DNA of 64,000 nt from Cellulomonas phragmiteti (GTDB lineage: Bacteria; Actinomycetota; Actinomycetes; Actinomycetales; Cellulomonadaceae). The notes under the pieces were generated by a model. The model did no database searches and was not told where the DNA came from. It saw only the letters and a program-made list of their open reading frames with translations. Shown piece after piece: positions 1 to 10,400 of this stretch. Both the position numbers and the translations under genes were made by a program. Within the stretch, counting starts at the first letter, position 1; each line of letters opens with the position of its first letter. The stretch covers positions 124,001 to 188,000 of the forward strand of contig NZ_BONP01000004.1 of assembly GCF_016862775.1 (NCBI RefSeq), read 5' to 3'.

Positions 1-3000
1 TGCAGCCCGTGGTCGGTCACCTCGACGCCCGGGATGCTCAGGGTGACCGGCGTCGTCCCGATCGTGGTGAGGTCGACGCCGGGGTTGGCCGCGGCGACGG
101 CGTTGGCGAACCACCCGGCGTGCTCGAGCGTCGTCACGCCGGCGTTGCGCACCCAGATCACCGCCGTGATCAGCTCGAGCGTGTCGCCGGGGGCCACGAG
201 GTAGCCGAAGGTCGTCCCCGGCGTGCCGCCCGGAGCCTGCGCGACCACCATGGTCGCCCCGGTCGCGAGGAGCCCGGCGTCGTCCTGGTTCGCCACCGCC
301 GGCCCGGTCGGGTCCGGCAACCCGAACCGTGCGGCGATCGAGGCCAGCGTGTCGCCGGCACGCACGCGGGAGGTCAGCCCGCCGAGGGTGAGCGTGACGC
401 CGGCGGCGAGGGGGACGGTGAGGTTCGCGTCCGCGATCCCCACGACCGCCTCGGGGACCGGCACGACCACCGCGGTCCCGGCGGTGGCGGTGGCGAGGTC
501 CAGGCCGGGGTTGGCGGCCTGCAGCGCCGCCGCGTCGACGACGAACCGGGCGGCGAGGGTCGCCAGGACCGTGCCGACGGCGACGTCCGCCGGGAGCAGG
601 ACGTACGTGAGCAGCGTCGTCGGCGGCGGGACGGTCAGCGACAGGCCGGGCAGCAGCGGACGGTCGAACGGGACGGTCGGGTTGGCCTCGACGAGGTCGG
701 CGGCGCGGATGCCGAACGCGGTGGCGATCGCGGCGGCGGTGTCGCCCGTGCGGACCGTGTACGCGACGGTCGGGCAGGCGTCCGCGGCGAGCGTCGCGAG
801 GCTGTCGGTGGCGGTCGTCGCGCGGGTCGACGTCCGCAGCGCGTCGGCGCCCGCCTGGACAGCGGCCTTGGCGAGCAGCCGCCAGGCGTCGTCGAACACG
901 AGGGTCGGCAGGGACTTCGTCGTCGCGTCGTCGCCGGGCAGGGCGCGGGCCGGGGCCGGGGGTGCGGCGGGGTCGTGCGCCGTGGCGTCGTCGATCGGCA
1001 CGGCAAGGCCCGCGAGGATCGCCGCGATCCGCTGCTCGTACGCCGCGTCCACGGGGTTGACCGCCCAGAACTGCACCGGCGCCGCGCCGCCGACGGTCAT
1101 CTGCAGCGGCGGCATGATCGGCAGCGCCGCCCCACCGGTGTCGGGCGCGCCGCCGTCGCCCGGGCCGGTCAGGCAGCACACGACGTTCGCGCCGAGGAAC
1201 GCCGAGAGGTTGGCGTACCCGAACGCGTCGTCGCCGTCCGGGGGAGCCGCGAGGTCCTCGGCGATGATGCCGAGGTCCACCGCGGTGACCGGACCGGTGC
1301 TCCGCCCGAGCAGCGCGTGGGCACCCCAGCGCAGCAGGGCCTCGAGCAGCCGGTGGAACGCGACGTCGGCGACGTCGGCGCCCGGCGGGACCACGACCTG
1401 GCGCAGCTGGTCGGCGGTCGCCGGCTCGGAGGTCGCCGCGGTCGCGACGAACGGGACGAGCACCCCCTGGACGTCGAGCTCGGGACCGCCGGAGACGGTG
1501 AGGACGGGAACCACCCGGACGTCGACGGGCACGGGGGCGTGGGCCAGGACGGCCACGGGTGCCCAGTCGAGCCCGCCCGCGGCTCCCAGGGCGGCCGTGC
1601 GCCGGGCGAGCGCCCGCGGGTGCCGCGCGGCCACCGCCCCCGGCGCGGGCGACCGGCGCCGGCGCGTGGAGGGTCCGACGGTCGAGGCCGAGCCGGACCC
1701 GGGGGCCAGTGCCCACGGCGGGGTGCTCGCCTCGCCGATGAGGAACGACGCGTCGAGGTGCATCTCGAACGAGAAGTGCACGCGGATGAAGAGGATCTTG
1801 ATGCTGGCGGTGACCTTCACGCCCACGCTGAGCTCGATGAGGATCGGCTGGTAGGCCTCGACGACCAGCGTGGCCCTCGCGTACGCCACGACCGAGATCT
1901 GGATGGTGATGATCTTGAAGTCGACGGTGCCGTAGAGCTTGCCGACGATCGCGATGCTGCCCAGCACCCGGTAGTAGCGGTCGCCGTCGGGGCCGGGTCC
2001 CGTGGGCTTGAACGGTGCGACGGTGCCCTGCAGCACCCCCTGGACGGTGACGGACAGCCCCGCCGACAACGGGCCCGCGGAGAAGTTCTTGCCGACCCCG
2101 ATCGCCAGGGCCAGCCCGAGCTCGATCACCGGGGTGAACGAGCCGTTGGTGATCTGCGGCAGTCCGGTGGCGGTCGCGGCGGACAGCTTCGCGAAGTAGA
2201 ACCCGCCGGCCCCGACGAACGGGAACACCTCGAGGCCGAAGCAGACGGTCCAGTCGTCGTCGTACGGGAACCCGAAGTCGATCGCGAAGTCGCCGTTGGT
2301 GTAGATGTCCAGGACGACGACCGGCAGCGTCACCGACACCTCGCCGAACTCCAGGTGCCGCATCGCGTCCGGGAGCTTGAGCTCGATGTGGTAGACCCCG
2401 ACGCTGTCCGACACCTTGCGGTACAGGATCTGGAAGTCCAGCCCGGCGAAGACGCCGGCGTCCGCACCGGCCAGGGAGATCTGCACCCCGTAGAGCACCG
2501 GGTCGTTGAAGACCAGGCCCAGCGTGACCGTGTCCATGACGACGAACCGGGCGCCCACGAGCCACCCGGACGACGCGTCGAAGGCGAGCAGGTCCCAGGG
2601 CTGCACCGCGGAGTCGGCGGCGGCGAGCACGGTCTGCTCGAGGTCCGCGAGCACCGCCGGCATCGTCGTGGCCTGCGGGTCGACGAGCACGACGTGCTGG
2701 CCCACGCCCAGGTACTTCAGGTCGAGCATCTTGCTGCCGGTGCCGGGCACCGCGGGCGGGCTGCCGTCGAGCAGGTCCCAGGTCAGCGGCTTGTCCGTGG
2801 TGTACGTCTGGTCGAGGAACCGCCCGGTGAGGGCGACCTCGACCGTGGCCCGCCCCCCGACGTGGACGTAGGTCAACGAGATCGTCTCGAGGTCGACCAG
2901 GCCGAGGTCCTTGCCGACGTGGTACGTCAGCCCGATGGTGCGTCGCGTGAGGTTGGCGACCAACGAGAAGTCGTCGAACCGGATCTGGTTGAGCACGTCC

Positions 3001-5513
3001 CACGGCGCCGACAGGTGGAAGCCCAGGGACGGGTCGACGAGGTCCACGAGGAACGTCACGACGTCGCCGAAGCTCACGCCGGTGAGCGCCGCGGTCAGGA
3101 TGCTCTCGCCCGCCGTGCTCGTGGTCAGCGTGCAGGTGAGGGCGAGCTGGTCGAAGCCGAGCACGAACCCGTACACCGGGGCCGTGCCGCCCGCGAACGC
3201 GTAGGTGATCCCCAGCTTCAGCTGGTCGCTGCCGAAGTGGCTCTGCAGGCTGCCCGCGAGCCGGCCCGCGAACACGTGGGCGCCGGGCGTGGCCGGGTCG
3301 GGGGAGCGGCTGACCGTGGCGGACGCGTCGATCCGGAAGGCGACGTCCCCCAGCGTGAACGGCCAGGTCAGGGCGCCGTCGAAGGTGTAGGAGCCGTCGC
3401 CGGTGTCCGCCGTCAGCGACAGCGTGGTGATCTCGAGCCCGGCCACCTGCTGGGGGACGGCCGTGGCCGGGAAGAACCGGTGGACGAGGCCCCCGACCTT
3501 CAGCGGCTGCGCCAGCGCGCCGGTGAGGATCCACGCACCGGTGAGCTGCCGCTCGGCGGACACGACGAGGAACAGCGTGTCGGCGACCTCGAGCCGGGCG
3601 ATCACGGAGCCCGTCACCGCGAGCGTCCCGGACCGCCAGTCGAGCAGCAGACCGGCGGTGACCGACTCGAGCACGAGGTAGTCGGGGACCAGCGTCCACG
3701 CCTGGACGGTGTCGACGGTGAGGGCGAACCGCTCGAGCGCAGGCGTGGAGAGGTTGGCGTCGAGCCCCAGCGCCCCGATCTCGAACGCGGCCGTGGCCAG
3801 GGTCGGCGGCAGGGTCGCCCCGACGTCGGTGCCGGCCAGCGTGGCGAGGTCGGCGACGGTGGGCAGCGGCACGTGGTCGGCCTGGACGGCGAGGGTCCAG
3901 TCGCCGCCCGGTGCCTTCTGGACGGCGATGCCGACGTGCGCCGAGCCGATCGCGAACGTCCCGACGAGCTGCCCGCTGACGGCGGGCGCCGTCAGCGGGT
4001 GGGCGACGTCGACCGCGATCATCAGGCCGTCGACGACGAGCTGCCCGGGCAGCACCGGCCACGGCGTCGTGGTCTGCAGCTGCACCGCGACGTCGCTGAG
4101 CAGCTCGCCCGACAGGTCGATCGTGACCGACACCGAGGTCAGCCGGAAGCCCCCGGCCAGCCTGCCGGCTCCGGCCGGGAGCAGCTCGGCCAGTCCACCG
4201 CCACCGATCACGCGGGTCAGGGCGCCCAGGTCGGCGAGGTCGAGGTCCGGCTCCGAGGTCAGGGTGATCGGCCCCGAGCCGAGCGGCAGGGTCACCATCG
4301 CCCCGACCGTCACCCCGGAGCCCAGGGCCATCGCCCCGGACACCCACCCGGACGTGCGGCGCGCCCCGCCGGCGACCGTGGTCACCTGGAGCCCGACGCC
4401 GACGGCCGTGAGCTCGACGGCGCCGGGGACCAGGGCCCAGGCCAGCGGGTGGTCCGGGTCGCTGCGCACGACGACCGACAGCCCGCGGAACGTGGTGCGG
4501 TCGGCGTCCAGGGAGACCGACAGCTCCGTGACCGGCAGCGAGACCGCGTTCTTCACCGCGTCCGGGACGATGCCGAGCAGCGGCACACCGGTGAGCATGG
4601 CCATCACCTGGGTGAGGGTCGCCGCGTGCCCGGGCAGCAGCCCGATCGTCCACGGCCCGGTCACCAGGGGGACGCTCACCGCGACGGGCAGGGTGGTCCC
4701 GGCCAGGGTCGCGGTGCCCCACACGCCGACCGACGCGCTGCTGCTCGGGGCACCGTCCTCGTCGAGCACGGCGGAGCCGGCGACCGACAGCGCCAGCCCG
4801 CCCAGGGTCACCTTCGCGAGTCCCGCGACGGCCAGCGGCACGGTCAGCGCGGGGTCCGGCGACGGTCCGCGCAGGGTCAGCGACTCGCCGCCCGTCCCGG
4901 TGGTGGCCGAGCCCTTCACGGCGACGGTCGCCGTGGCCCAGCCCGGCACCAGGGTGACCGCCGACGCGAGCGGGGGCGAGGACGCGACGACGAGCGAGAC
5001 CTCCAGGTTCAGCCCGACCGGTTCGACCACCCCGAACGCGTCGGCCGGCCCGGGCTGCGAGCGCAGGCGCAGGACCGCGCTCGCGGGAACGAGGGTCAGC
5101 GCGCTCAGGGCCGACGTCGCGAGCATCGGGAAGGTCGTGCCGAGGGTCCAGCCGCTGCCCGTGGGGACGGTGAGATCGACCTGCAGCACCCGCTGCCCCG
5201 GGTGGGCCGGGTCGGTCGTGCTGGTGAACACCGCGGTGACGGTCGGGTCGGCGATCCCCAGCAGGGGTGTCGTGCTCGGGCCGACGACCGTCAGGGTGTC
5301 CGCGGTCGCGTCGGGCGTGATCGTCGCCGAGCCGGCGAGGACGACGGCACCCACCCCGAGCTGGTCGCCGATGAGCGTGACCAGGGCCGCGCCCGCGGTG
5401 CCCAGCGTCGCGGTGTCGAACGGGACGACCCCGCCCGGCCTCGCCGCGAGCGCCGACTGCAGGGCGGCGAGCGTCGGGTCGAGCGCCGCGGCGGCGACCA
5501 CGTCGCCGCTCAC
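1..5513 (-). CDS. Giant LysM-repeat protein, last gene of the HNH operon (3' end beyond window)
   Basis: At least 1,837 residues are visible and the C-terminus lies beyond position 1. The GTG start at 5513 overlaps the upstream stop by four bases (GTGA). Residues 1 to about 1400 are Gly/Ala/Thr/Val-rich and look like repeated beta-strands, with no signal peptide or convincing membrane segment. A conserved-looking block near residues 1070-1110 contains DFGFPYDDDW and then EVFPFVGAGGFYF. It resembles, from memory, the large uncharacterised DUF6603 proteins; that label is tentative. After a proline/arginine-rich hinge (about 1300-1330), residues from about 1580 onward carry at least three LysM-like repeats (YTVRTGDTAAAIATAFGI, VRAGDTLASIAARFGL, YLVAPGDTLELI). 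LysM binds peptidoglycan or chitin, or acts as a baseplate or particle module. With no export signal here, a particle or released-complex role is as plausible as a wall role. Function unknown. Confidence 0.75.
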   Translation of the reverse strand, partial: MSGDVVAAAALDPTLAALQSALAARPGGVVPFDTATLGTAGAALVTLIGDQLGVGAVVLAGSATITPDATADTLTVVGPSTTPLLGIADPTVTAVFTSTTDPAHPGQRVLQVDLTVPTGSGWTLGTTFPMLATSALSALTLVPASAVLRLRSQPGPADAFGVVEPVGLNLEVSLVVASSPPLASAVTLVPGWATATVAVKGSATTGTGGESLTLRGPSPDPALTVPLAVAGLAKVTLGGLALSVAGSAVLDEDGAPSSSASVGVWGTATLAGTTLPVAVSVPLVTGPWTIGLLPGHAATLTQVMAMLTGVPLLGIVPDAVKNAVSLPVTELSVSLDADRTTFRGLSVVVRSDPDHPLAWALVPGAVELTAVGVGLQVTTVAGGARRTSGWVSGAMALGSGVTVGAMVTLPLGSGPITLTSEPDLDLADLGALTRVIGGGGLAELLPAGAGRLAGGFRLTSVSVTIDLSGELLSDVAVQLQTTTPWPVLPGQLVVDGLMIAVDVAHPLTAPAVSGQLVGTFAIGSAHVGIAVQKAPGGDWTLAVQADHVPLPTVADLATLAGTDVGATLPPTLATAAFEIGALGLDANLSTPALERFALTVDTVQAWTLVPDYLVLESVTAGLLLDWRSGTLAVTGSVIARLEVADTLFLVVSAERQLTGAWILTGALAQPLKVGGLVHRFFPATAVPQQVAGLEITTLSLTADTGDGSYTFDGALTWPFTLGDVAFRIDASATVSRSPDPATPGAHVFAGRLAGSLQSHFGSDQLKLGITYAFAGGTAPVYGFVLGFDQLALTCTLTTSTAGESILTAALTGVSFGDVVTFLVDLVDPSLGFHLSAPWDVLNQIRFDDFSLVANLTRRTIGLTYHVGKDLGLVDLETISLTYVHVGGRATVEVALTGRFLDQTYTTDKPLTWDLLDGSPPAVPGTGSKMLDLKYLGVGQHVVLVDPQATTMPAVLADLEQTVLAAADSAVQPWDLLAFDASSGWLVGARFVVMDTVTLGLVFNDPVLYGVQISLAGADAGVFAGLDFQILYRKVSDSVGVYHIELKLPDAMRHLEFGEVSVTLPVVVLDIYTNGDFAIDFGFPYDDDWTVCFGLEVFPFVGAGGFYFAKLSAATATGLPQITNGSFTPVIELGLALAIGVGKNFSAGPLSAGLSVTVQGVLQGTVAPFKPTGPGPDGDRYYRVLGSIAIVGKLYGTVDFKIITIQISVVAYARATLVVEAYQPILIELSVGVKVTASIKILFIRVHFSFEMHLDASFLIGEASTPPWALAPGSGSASTVGPSTRRRRSPAPGAVAARHPRALARRTAALGAAGGLDWAPVAVLAHAPVPVDVRVVPVLTVSGGPELDVQGVLVPFVATAATSEPATADQLRQVVVPPGADVADVAFHRLLEALLRWGAHALLGRSTGPVTAVDLGIIAEDLAAPPDGDDAFGYANLSAFLGANVVCCLTGPGDGGAPDTGGAALPIMPPLQMTVGGAAPVQFWAVNPVDAAYEQRIAAILAGLAVPIDDATAHDPAAPPAPARALPGDDATTKSLPTLVFDDAWRLLAKAAVQAGADALRTSTRATTATDSLATLAADACPTVAYTVRTGDTAAAIATAFGIRAADLVEANPTVPFDRPLLPGLSLTVPPPTTLLTYVLLPADVAVGTVLATLAARFVVDAAALQAANPGLDLATATAGTAVVVPVPEAVVGIADANLTVPLAAGVTLTLGGLTSRVRAGDTLASIAARFGLPDPTGPAVANQDDAGLLATGATMVVAQAPGGTPGTTFGYLVAPGDTLELITAVIWVRNAGVTTLEHAGWFANAVAAANPGVDLTTIGTTPVTLSIPGVEVTDHGL

Positions 5514-6361
5514 CGGGGCACCGCGCCGAGGAGCGCAGGGAGCCACCCGGGCGGCAGCCAGTCGGTGCGGGTGCCCGGGAACGCCCCGGCGTGGCCGACC
5601 AGCGCGGGCCCGGGCGGCCGGGCCGCCGCAGCGAGCCGCCCGGCGGCGGCGACCCGTGCCGGGGGCAGCAGCAGCCGCGGGAGCAGGTCGGAGCCGGGGA
5701 ACGCGGCACCCAGCACGGTCGCCCACACCGACCAGAAGCCGGAGTGCGTCAGCGCGGTGCGTGCCCGCCCGACCATCGCCTCTCGGGCCACGGGGTCCTC
5801 CAGCGCGAGCAGCGGCACGAACCCCTCGGCCAGGTCCCAGGTGCGGGTCCGCAGGTCCGGCCGCGGGTCGTCGGCGAGCAGCCCGTCGTCCGGCAGGAGG
5901 CGCGGACGGGTCGGCGCGGCCCCCGCGCGGTCGGCCGCGCCGTTCAGCCCGTAGTGCCGGACCGTCGCGCGGCCCGCGGCGGTGGCGCCGACGGCGACGA
6001 CGACACGGGTCGGCACGCCGTCGACGTCGACGGTGCGCGGCTCGTAGCGCAGCGGCGAGTCGTCGGTGAGCGTGAACGTGACGTCGGTGGCGGGGTGCAG
6101 GACGTCCGCCGGCGTGGGCAGGCCACCGGTCGCGATCGCGCACCCGTCGCACAGCGGCAGGAGCACCGCGAGCGGCTGCTCGCGGGCCGTGCCACCGAGG
6201 AACGCGCCGGTGCCGGGGTCGTACAGGGAGGCGCCCACGGTGAGCGGGCGCTCGCAGGCCGCGCAGTACCGGCCCATCGCGTCGTACACGACGTCGACCA
6301 GCACGTGCCGGGACCAGGCGGGGTCCCAGGCGGGTCGGGTGAAGGGGCGCACGGCGGTCAC
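5510..6361 (-). CDS. Degenerate HNH-endonuclease paralogue, zinc finger only
   Basis: 283 residues. The GTG start at 6361 overlaps the previous stop (GTGA), and the stop overlaps the next start in the same way. Near the N-terminus MGRYCAACERP gives a CxxC, and LPLCDGC gives a second, as in the HNH gene just upstream (MGRFCAYCEKP and LLTCTVCN). The (E)H and N residues that make the HNH catalytic site are absent between them. The C-termini are also related: GFWSVWATVL and AFPGSDL here match GHFSVWVRVL and GFPGTDL in the neighbour. I infer a duplication in which this copy kept the zinc-bound fold but lost nuclease chemistry, as an immunity, structural or regulatory partner might. No signal peptide is seen. 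Confidence 0.7.
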   Translation of the reverse strand: MTAVRPFTRPAWDPAWSRHVLVDVVYDAMGRYCAACERPLTVGASLYDPGTGAFLGGTAREQPLAVLLPLCDGCAIATGGLPTPADVLHPATDVTFTLTDDSPLRYEPRTVDVDGVPTRVVVAVGATAAGRATVRHYGLNGAADRAGAAPTRPRLLPDDGLLADDPRPDLRTRTWDLAEGFVPLLALEDPVAREAMVGRARTALTHSGFWSVWATVLGAAFPGSDLLPRLLLPPARVAAAGRLAAAARPPGPALVGHAGAFPGTRTDWLPPGWLPALLGAVPR

Positions 6362-7491
6362 GGCACCTGGGTCAGGTCGGTGCCCGGGAACCCGGTGGCG
6401 CCGACGCAGGTGGCGAGGAACCGGTCGAGGATCGTCTGCGGCGGGTTCTGCTGGTCGACCATGTTGAGCTGGTCGAGGACCCGGACCCACACGGAGAAGT
6501 GGCCGAGGTTCGCCGCCCGGGTCGGCAGGTACGCCCAGTAGTTGGCCCACGACGCGAGGGGGAGCACGGTGAGCGCGCCGATGTCGCCGACCACGGCCAG
6601 CCAGGCCCGCGTGCGGTCGAACTCGCGGCCGTCGGACGTGGTCGGGTTCGCCCCGCCACCGCCGGGCTGGTCGAGGCCGAAGTACGTCTGTGCCCGCGTC
6701 GCCGCGGCGTTCGCGGGCACGTACCGGACCCGCACGCGCCGCGCGTACTGCTGGGCCGTCGCGTCCAGGAAGATGCTCGCGCGGACCTCGCGCGTCGCGT
6801 AGGTGTTGCTCAGCTCGACGATGCCCCAGCGCACGGACTCGGCGGCCGGGACCGGCTGCCAGGCGTTGGTGCTGATGCTGAAGTACTCGAGGCGCGGGGT
6901 CAGGTCCTGGTAGGCGGCGGGCATGTCGGGCCACAGGTACCGGTTGCGGCAGCGGGTGAAGTACCCGAGCTCGTCGGCGGGCGCGCCCCCGCCCCACCCG
7001 ACCACGGTGGCCCGCGAGGGTCCTGTCCCCTTGCCGGTGCCGGCCGTGTTGCAGACCGTGCACGTGAGCAGGAAGTTCGTCCAGGACAGCGAGAAGAGCG
7101 GGAAGTTGTCCTTCGGCACCATGTGCTCGACGGCCAGCGGCGAGGGGTTGGGCTTCTCGCAGTAGGCGCAGAACCGGCCCATGTTGGCGATGAGGTCGTT
7201 GGCCGAGCGTCGGTACTCGTCCCCGTTCCGCTCGACGATCCGCGGCTTGGCAGCGGTGCGGGCGGGCAGGTTGGCCGGGGCGACGATCTGGGCGGCGGCC
7301 GCCTTCGTGACGGTGAGCCAGACGTAGTCGAGCTGGTCCTCCATGTCCGGGTTCGCGCCGATGACGTTCGTCACCGCCGCCTGGTTGTAGGCCAGCGTGT
7401 AGTTCTGGAGCGACCCGGTCAGGGTCGCCATGCTGGCCATGTTGATGTTGTACGGGTACGCGTTGCGGGCGCCCCGGTTGAGCGGCCTCAC
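6358..7491 (-). CDS. HNH endonuclease domain protein
   Basis: 377 residues from a GTG start overlapping the stop of the 1,121-residue gene (GTGA). The HNH core lies at about residues 104-155: Cys108-x2-Cys111, then Glu122-His123 in AVEHMVPK, Asn139 in SWTNF, and Cys144-x2-Cys147-Asn148. This is the zinc-finger-supported HNH arrangement of McrA-type nucleases, so DNA or RNA cleavage with a divalent metal is expected. The regions before (1-100) and after (160-377) match nothing I recognise, apart from similarity of the C-terminal end to the degenerate paralogue downstream. No export signal or immunity-like small gene is visible nearby. Its place inside an operon of giant non-secreted proteins suggests an effector or processing role rather than restriction; that is inference. 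Confidence 0.8.
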   Translation of the reverse strand: MRPLNRGARNAYPYNINMASMATLTGSLQNYTLAYNQAAVTNVIGANPDMEDQLDYVWLTVTKAAAAQIVAPANLPARTAAKPRIVERNGDEYRRSANDLIANMGRFCAYCEKPNPSPLAVEHMVPKDNFPLFSLSWTNFLLTCTVCNTAGTGKGTGPSRATVVGWGGGAPADELGYFTRCRNRYLWPDMPAAYQDLTPRLEYFSISTNAWQPVPAAESVRWGIVELSNTYATREVRASIFLDATAQQYARRVRVRYVPANAAATRAQTYFGLDQPGGGGANPTTSDGREFDRTRAWLAVVGDIGALTVLPLASWANYWAYLPTRAANLGHFSVWVRVLDQLNMVDQQNPPQTILDRFLATCVGATGFPGTDLTQVP

Positions 7492-10400
7492 GGCGCGGCC
7501 CCCGGGACCTGCTGCAGCGTCGGGGCCGGTGGCTTCGGCGGGTCCTGCGCGTAGCCCCCGTACCAGCCGAGGCTCGGTTGAGACTGCCCGCCGGGGTCAC
7601 CGAACAGCAGGATCTCCGTCTGCCCGGACGGCGGGAAGGACAGGGACAGCAGGCTGAGCGAGATGTCGTGCAGCGCCAGGACGTACGCGGCGCCGACCTT
7701 GCGCAGCGCCAGGGCGGCGATCTTCAGGCGCAGCACGCTCTGCAGGCTCAGCATCCGGTGCGGCCCCCCGGTGCCGGGCAGCTTCAGCCCGACGGCGACG
7801 TCGGTCCCCACCCCCGGGGACCACGCCACCAGGAGCGACGCGGTGAACCCCGCCTGCGCGGCGAGCGCCCCGGGCGTGCCGAGCGCGAGGTCGGCGACCA
7901 TGCCGAACCACGGTGCCGTCATCGCGCCCTGGCTCAGCGGCACGTCGACGGGCAGGAACCCCAGGCCCGACGGTGTGGTCGCCGCGTCCTGGGAGCCGGC
8001 GGCGGGCGGCAGGGCGTGGACGAACCCGGTGAGGGTCAGGGGGAACGCCTCGAACAGGCTGCCCGGTCGCGGTGAGGTGGCCGCGAGGTCGTACGTCAGC
8101 CGGCCGGCGTCGAAGGTGTAGACGCTGCTGGCGGCCGGGTCGCTCGGGTCGTAGCTGAGGTCGACGGCGACGTCGGCGAACGTCAGGGCGCCCGCCGCTG
8201 ATCCGTCGGCGGCGTCGCCGAAGGAGAACAGGTCGAACGGCCCCGGTCGGAACCGGCAGGTGCCCCAGAACAGGAACCGGGAGAGCGCCGGGACGTGCTG
8301 CGCCTCGGCCCGGTCGGCGGGCAGGACCGTCACGAACTGCGCGCGCGTGATGTCGACCCCGGCCAGGACGGCGCTCGTCGGCGCCGTGAACGGGCTGTCG
8401 GCCGCCGTCGAGAAGACGTAGCTGCTGGTCGACCCCTGCTGCAGGTAGACGCCGTCGAGCACCACGTTGTTGCCGTGCGCCCCGCCGACGAGCGTGACCG
8501 GATCACCGAACAGGGCGTTGACGAGCAGCTCGATCCGGCTGGCGAAGCTGACGACCGTCGACGCCGCGAACCGCACGGTGAGCGTGTTGACCTTGAACCG
8601 GTAGTCCGCCCCGGTGCCCACGAGGTCCGCCGGGTCGTCGTAGGCGACGAGCCCGAAGAGGGAGGAGTCCTGCGGGGTGAGGGCCTCGCCGACGGCCTGG
8701 ACCGGCGTGACCGTCATGCCGAGGTGGTGCGCGACGAACCGCGCGGGGTCGATGCCCGCGGCGATCCCGCTCATCTGCTCGGGCAGGCCGTCGAGCGGGA
8801 TCCTGCAGCCGAGGACCAGGACGCCGTTCCACGCGGGGTCCGTCGCGAGGGCGGCGAACGGCGCGAGGTCGGGGTCGCCGCCTCCCGCGGGGTCGGCGCG
8901 GGTGAGGGCGTCGCGGACGAGATCGAGCAGCCGCTGCTGCTGGGCCGCCAGCGCCGCAGCGTCGCCGCCGTTGAGGGTCTCGGCCAGGGCCCACGCGCCG
9001 GTGTCCTGGAGCAGGTCGAGCAGGGAGCGTCCGGCGAACTTGAGGATCAGGGCCGTCCCGCGGGCGGCCCAGCCGTCCGCGAGCACGTCGAAGGTCCAGG
9101 TGTCGGAGTCGTTCAGCGCGATCGTCAGCCTGCCGGCGTCCTCGGTGAGCGTCGCCAGCCGGCCCAGCGCCTCACGGTCGGTGGCGACGAGGAACAGCTG
9201 GCTCGACTGGAACGCCTCGACGAGCGGCGGCTGCAGGTCACCGAGCACGAGCCGGCGGGACCCCGCCTGCGACTGGCCGAGCAGCAGAGACATCCCCGCG
9301 TCGTCGAACGTCGCGTACAGCCCCTGCGGGGTGGTCGCGGCGGTGACGGCGCCGGCGAGCGCGACGCCCTGCCGCTGCCCGTGAGGACTGCCCGGTCCGA
9401 CGGGCTGCGCTGCGGCGACGGCGCTGATCGCCAGTCGCCGCGCCGGGCAGATCGCGAGCTGCTCGAGGGTCTGCGCGGCCGTCCCGTCGTCGCCGGTCAG
9501 CCCGGTGAGCCCGACCATCGGGAAGAGCGTCGGCGGTGTGGCTGCCGGGTCGAACCCGGCGGGCAGCGCGGTGCCCGCCAGCTCGAGGTAGCCGAGGATC
9601 GTCGGGTCCGTCGCGCCGGTGCGCGCGTCCGGAGCTCGCCCGTCGCTCGCGGGCGGGTGGTAGAGCGTCGCGGCGTCGGCCTGGGCGTGGTAGACGGCCG
9701 AGGAGGCCTCAGGGCCGACGACGTACACCCAGGACGTCGTCACGTCCGCGGTGAGCCCGGATGCGGCGTGGGCGGGCTGCCCCGGGACGAAGTGCACCGT
9801 GCTGCCGGGCACCGCGGTCGTGGTGAGGTACTCCACGCCCGACCCGCCGCACATCAGCTGCGGCGGTGAGCCGGCCCCCGCAGCGGTGTCCGCGACGGTG
9901 AACGCCCCGGACGGGACGAGCGTGTACGGGTCGGTGTCGCGGGCGGGCACCGTCAGGGCGCGGACCGCAGGGACGAACCCGCAGGGCGCCGCCGGGTCGG
10001 CCCCGGCGACCAGCGTGACCGCCCGCCCGGTCGTCGTCACCAGCGACGAGGTGAGGGCGGTCCCCGCGGCCAGGGCGAAGAGGGTCCGGGACGCCAGGGT
10101 CGGGTGCAGCGGGTCGAGGGTGACGGCCAGCGGCAGCGTCGCCGGCGGCGGGACCAGCAAGGGGTACCGGTACGACGCGGTGGTCCATGTCGGCACGCCT
10201 CCGACGACCGCGGGGGCGCCCGGGGTCGAGTACCGGATGCCGAGGTCGAGCCGGTCGACGTCGGGGGCGTGGGTGGCGCCCGTGTTCTCCAGCGTGGTCC
10301 CCAGCGTGAGCGTCCCGGCGACGAGGTCGGTGAACGGCAGGGTGACCGGCCCGTCGACCGGGAGCGTGGTGGCGCCGTACCCCGCGGTCAGGGTCGCCCT

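Noticed and set aside
9..5954. A 1,981-codon open frame on the plus strand.
   Set aside because: It is antisense to the minus-strand operon; the product is extremely rich in Arg, Gly, Asp and Val without domains, as expected from the opposite strand of GC-rich coding DNA.
6358..7491. A restriction-modification system around the HNH gene.
   Set aside because: No methyltransferase or specificity subunit is in the window.
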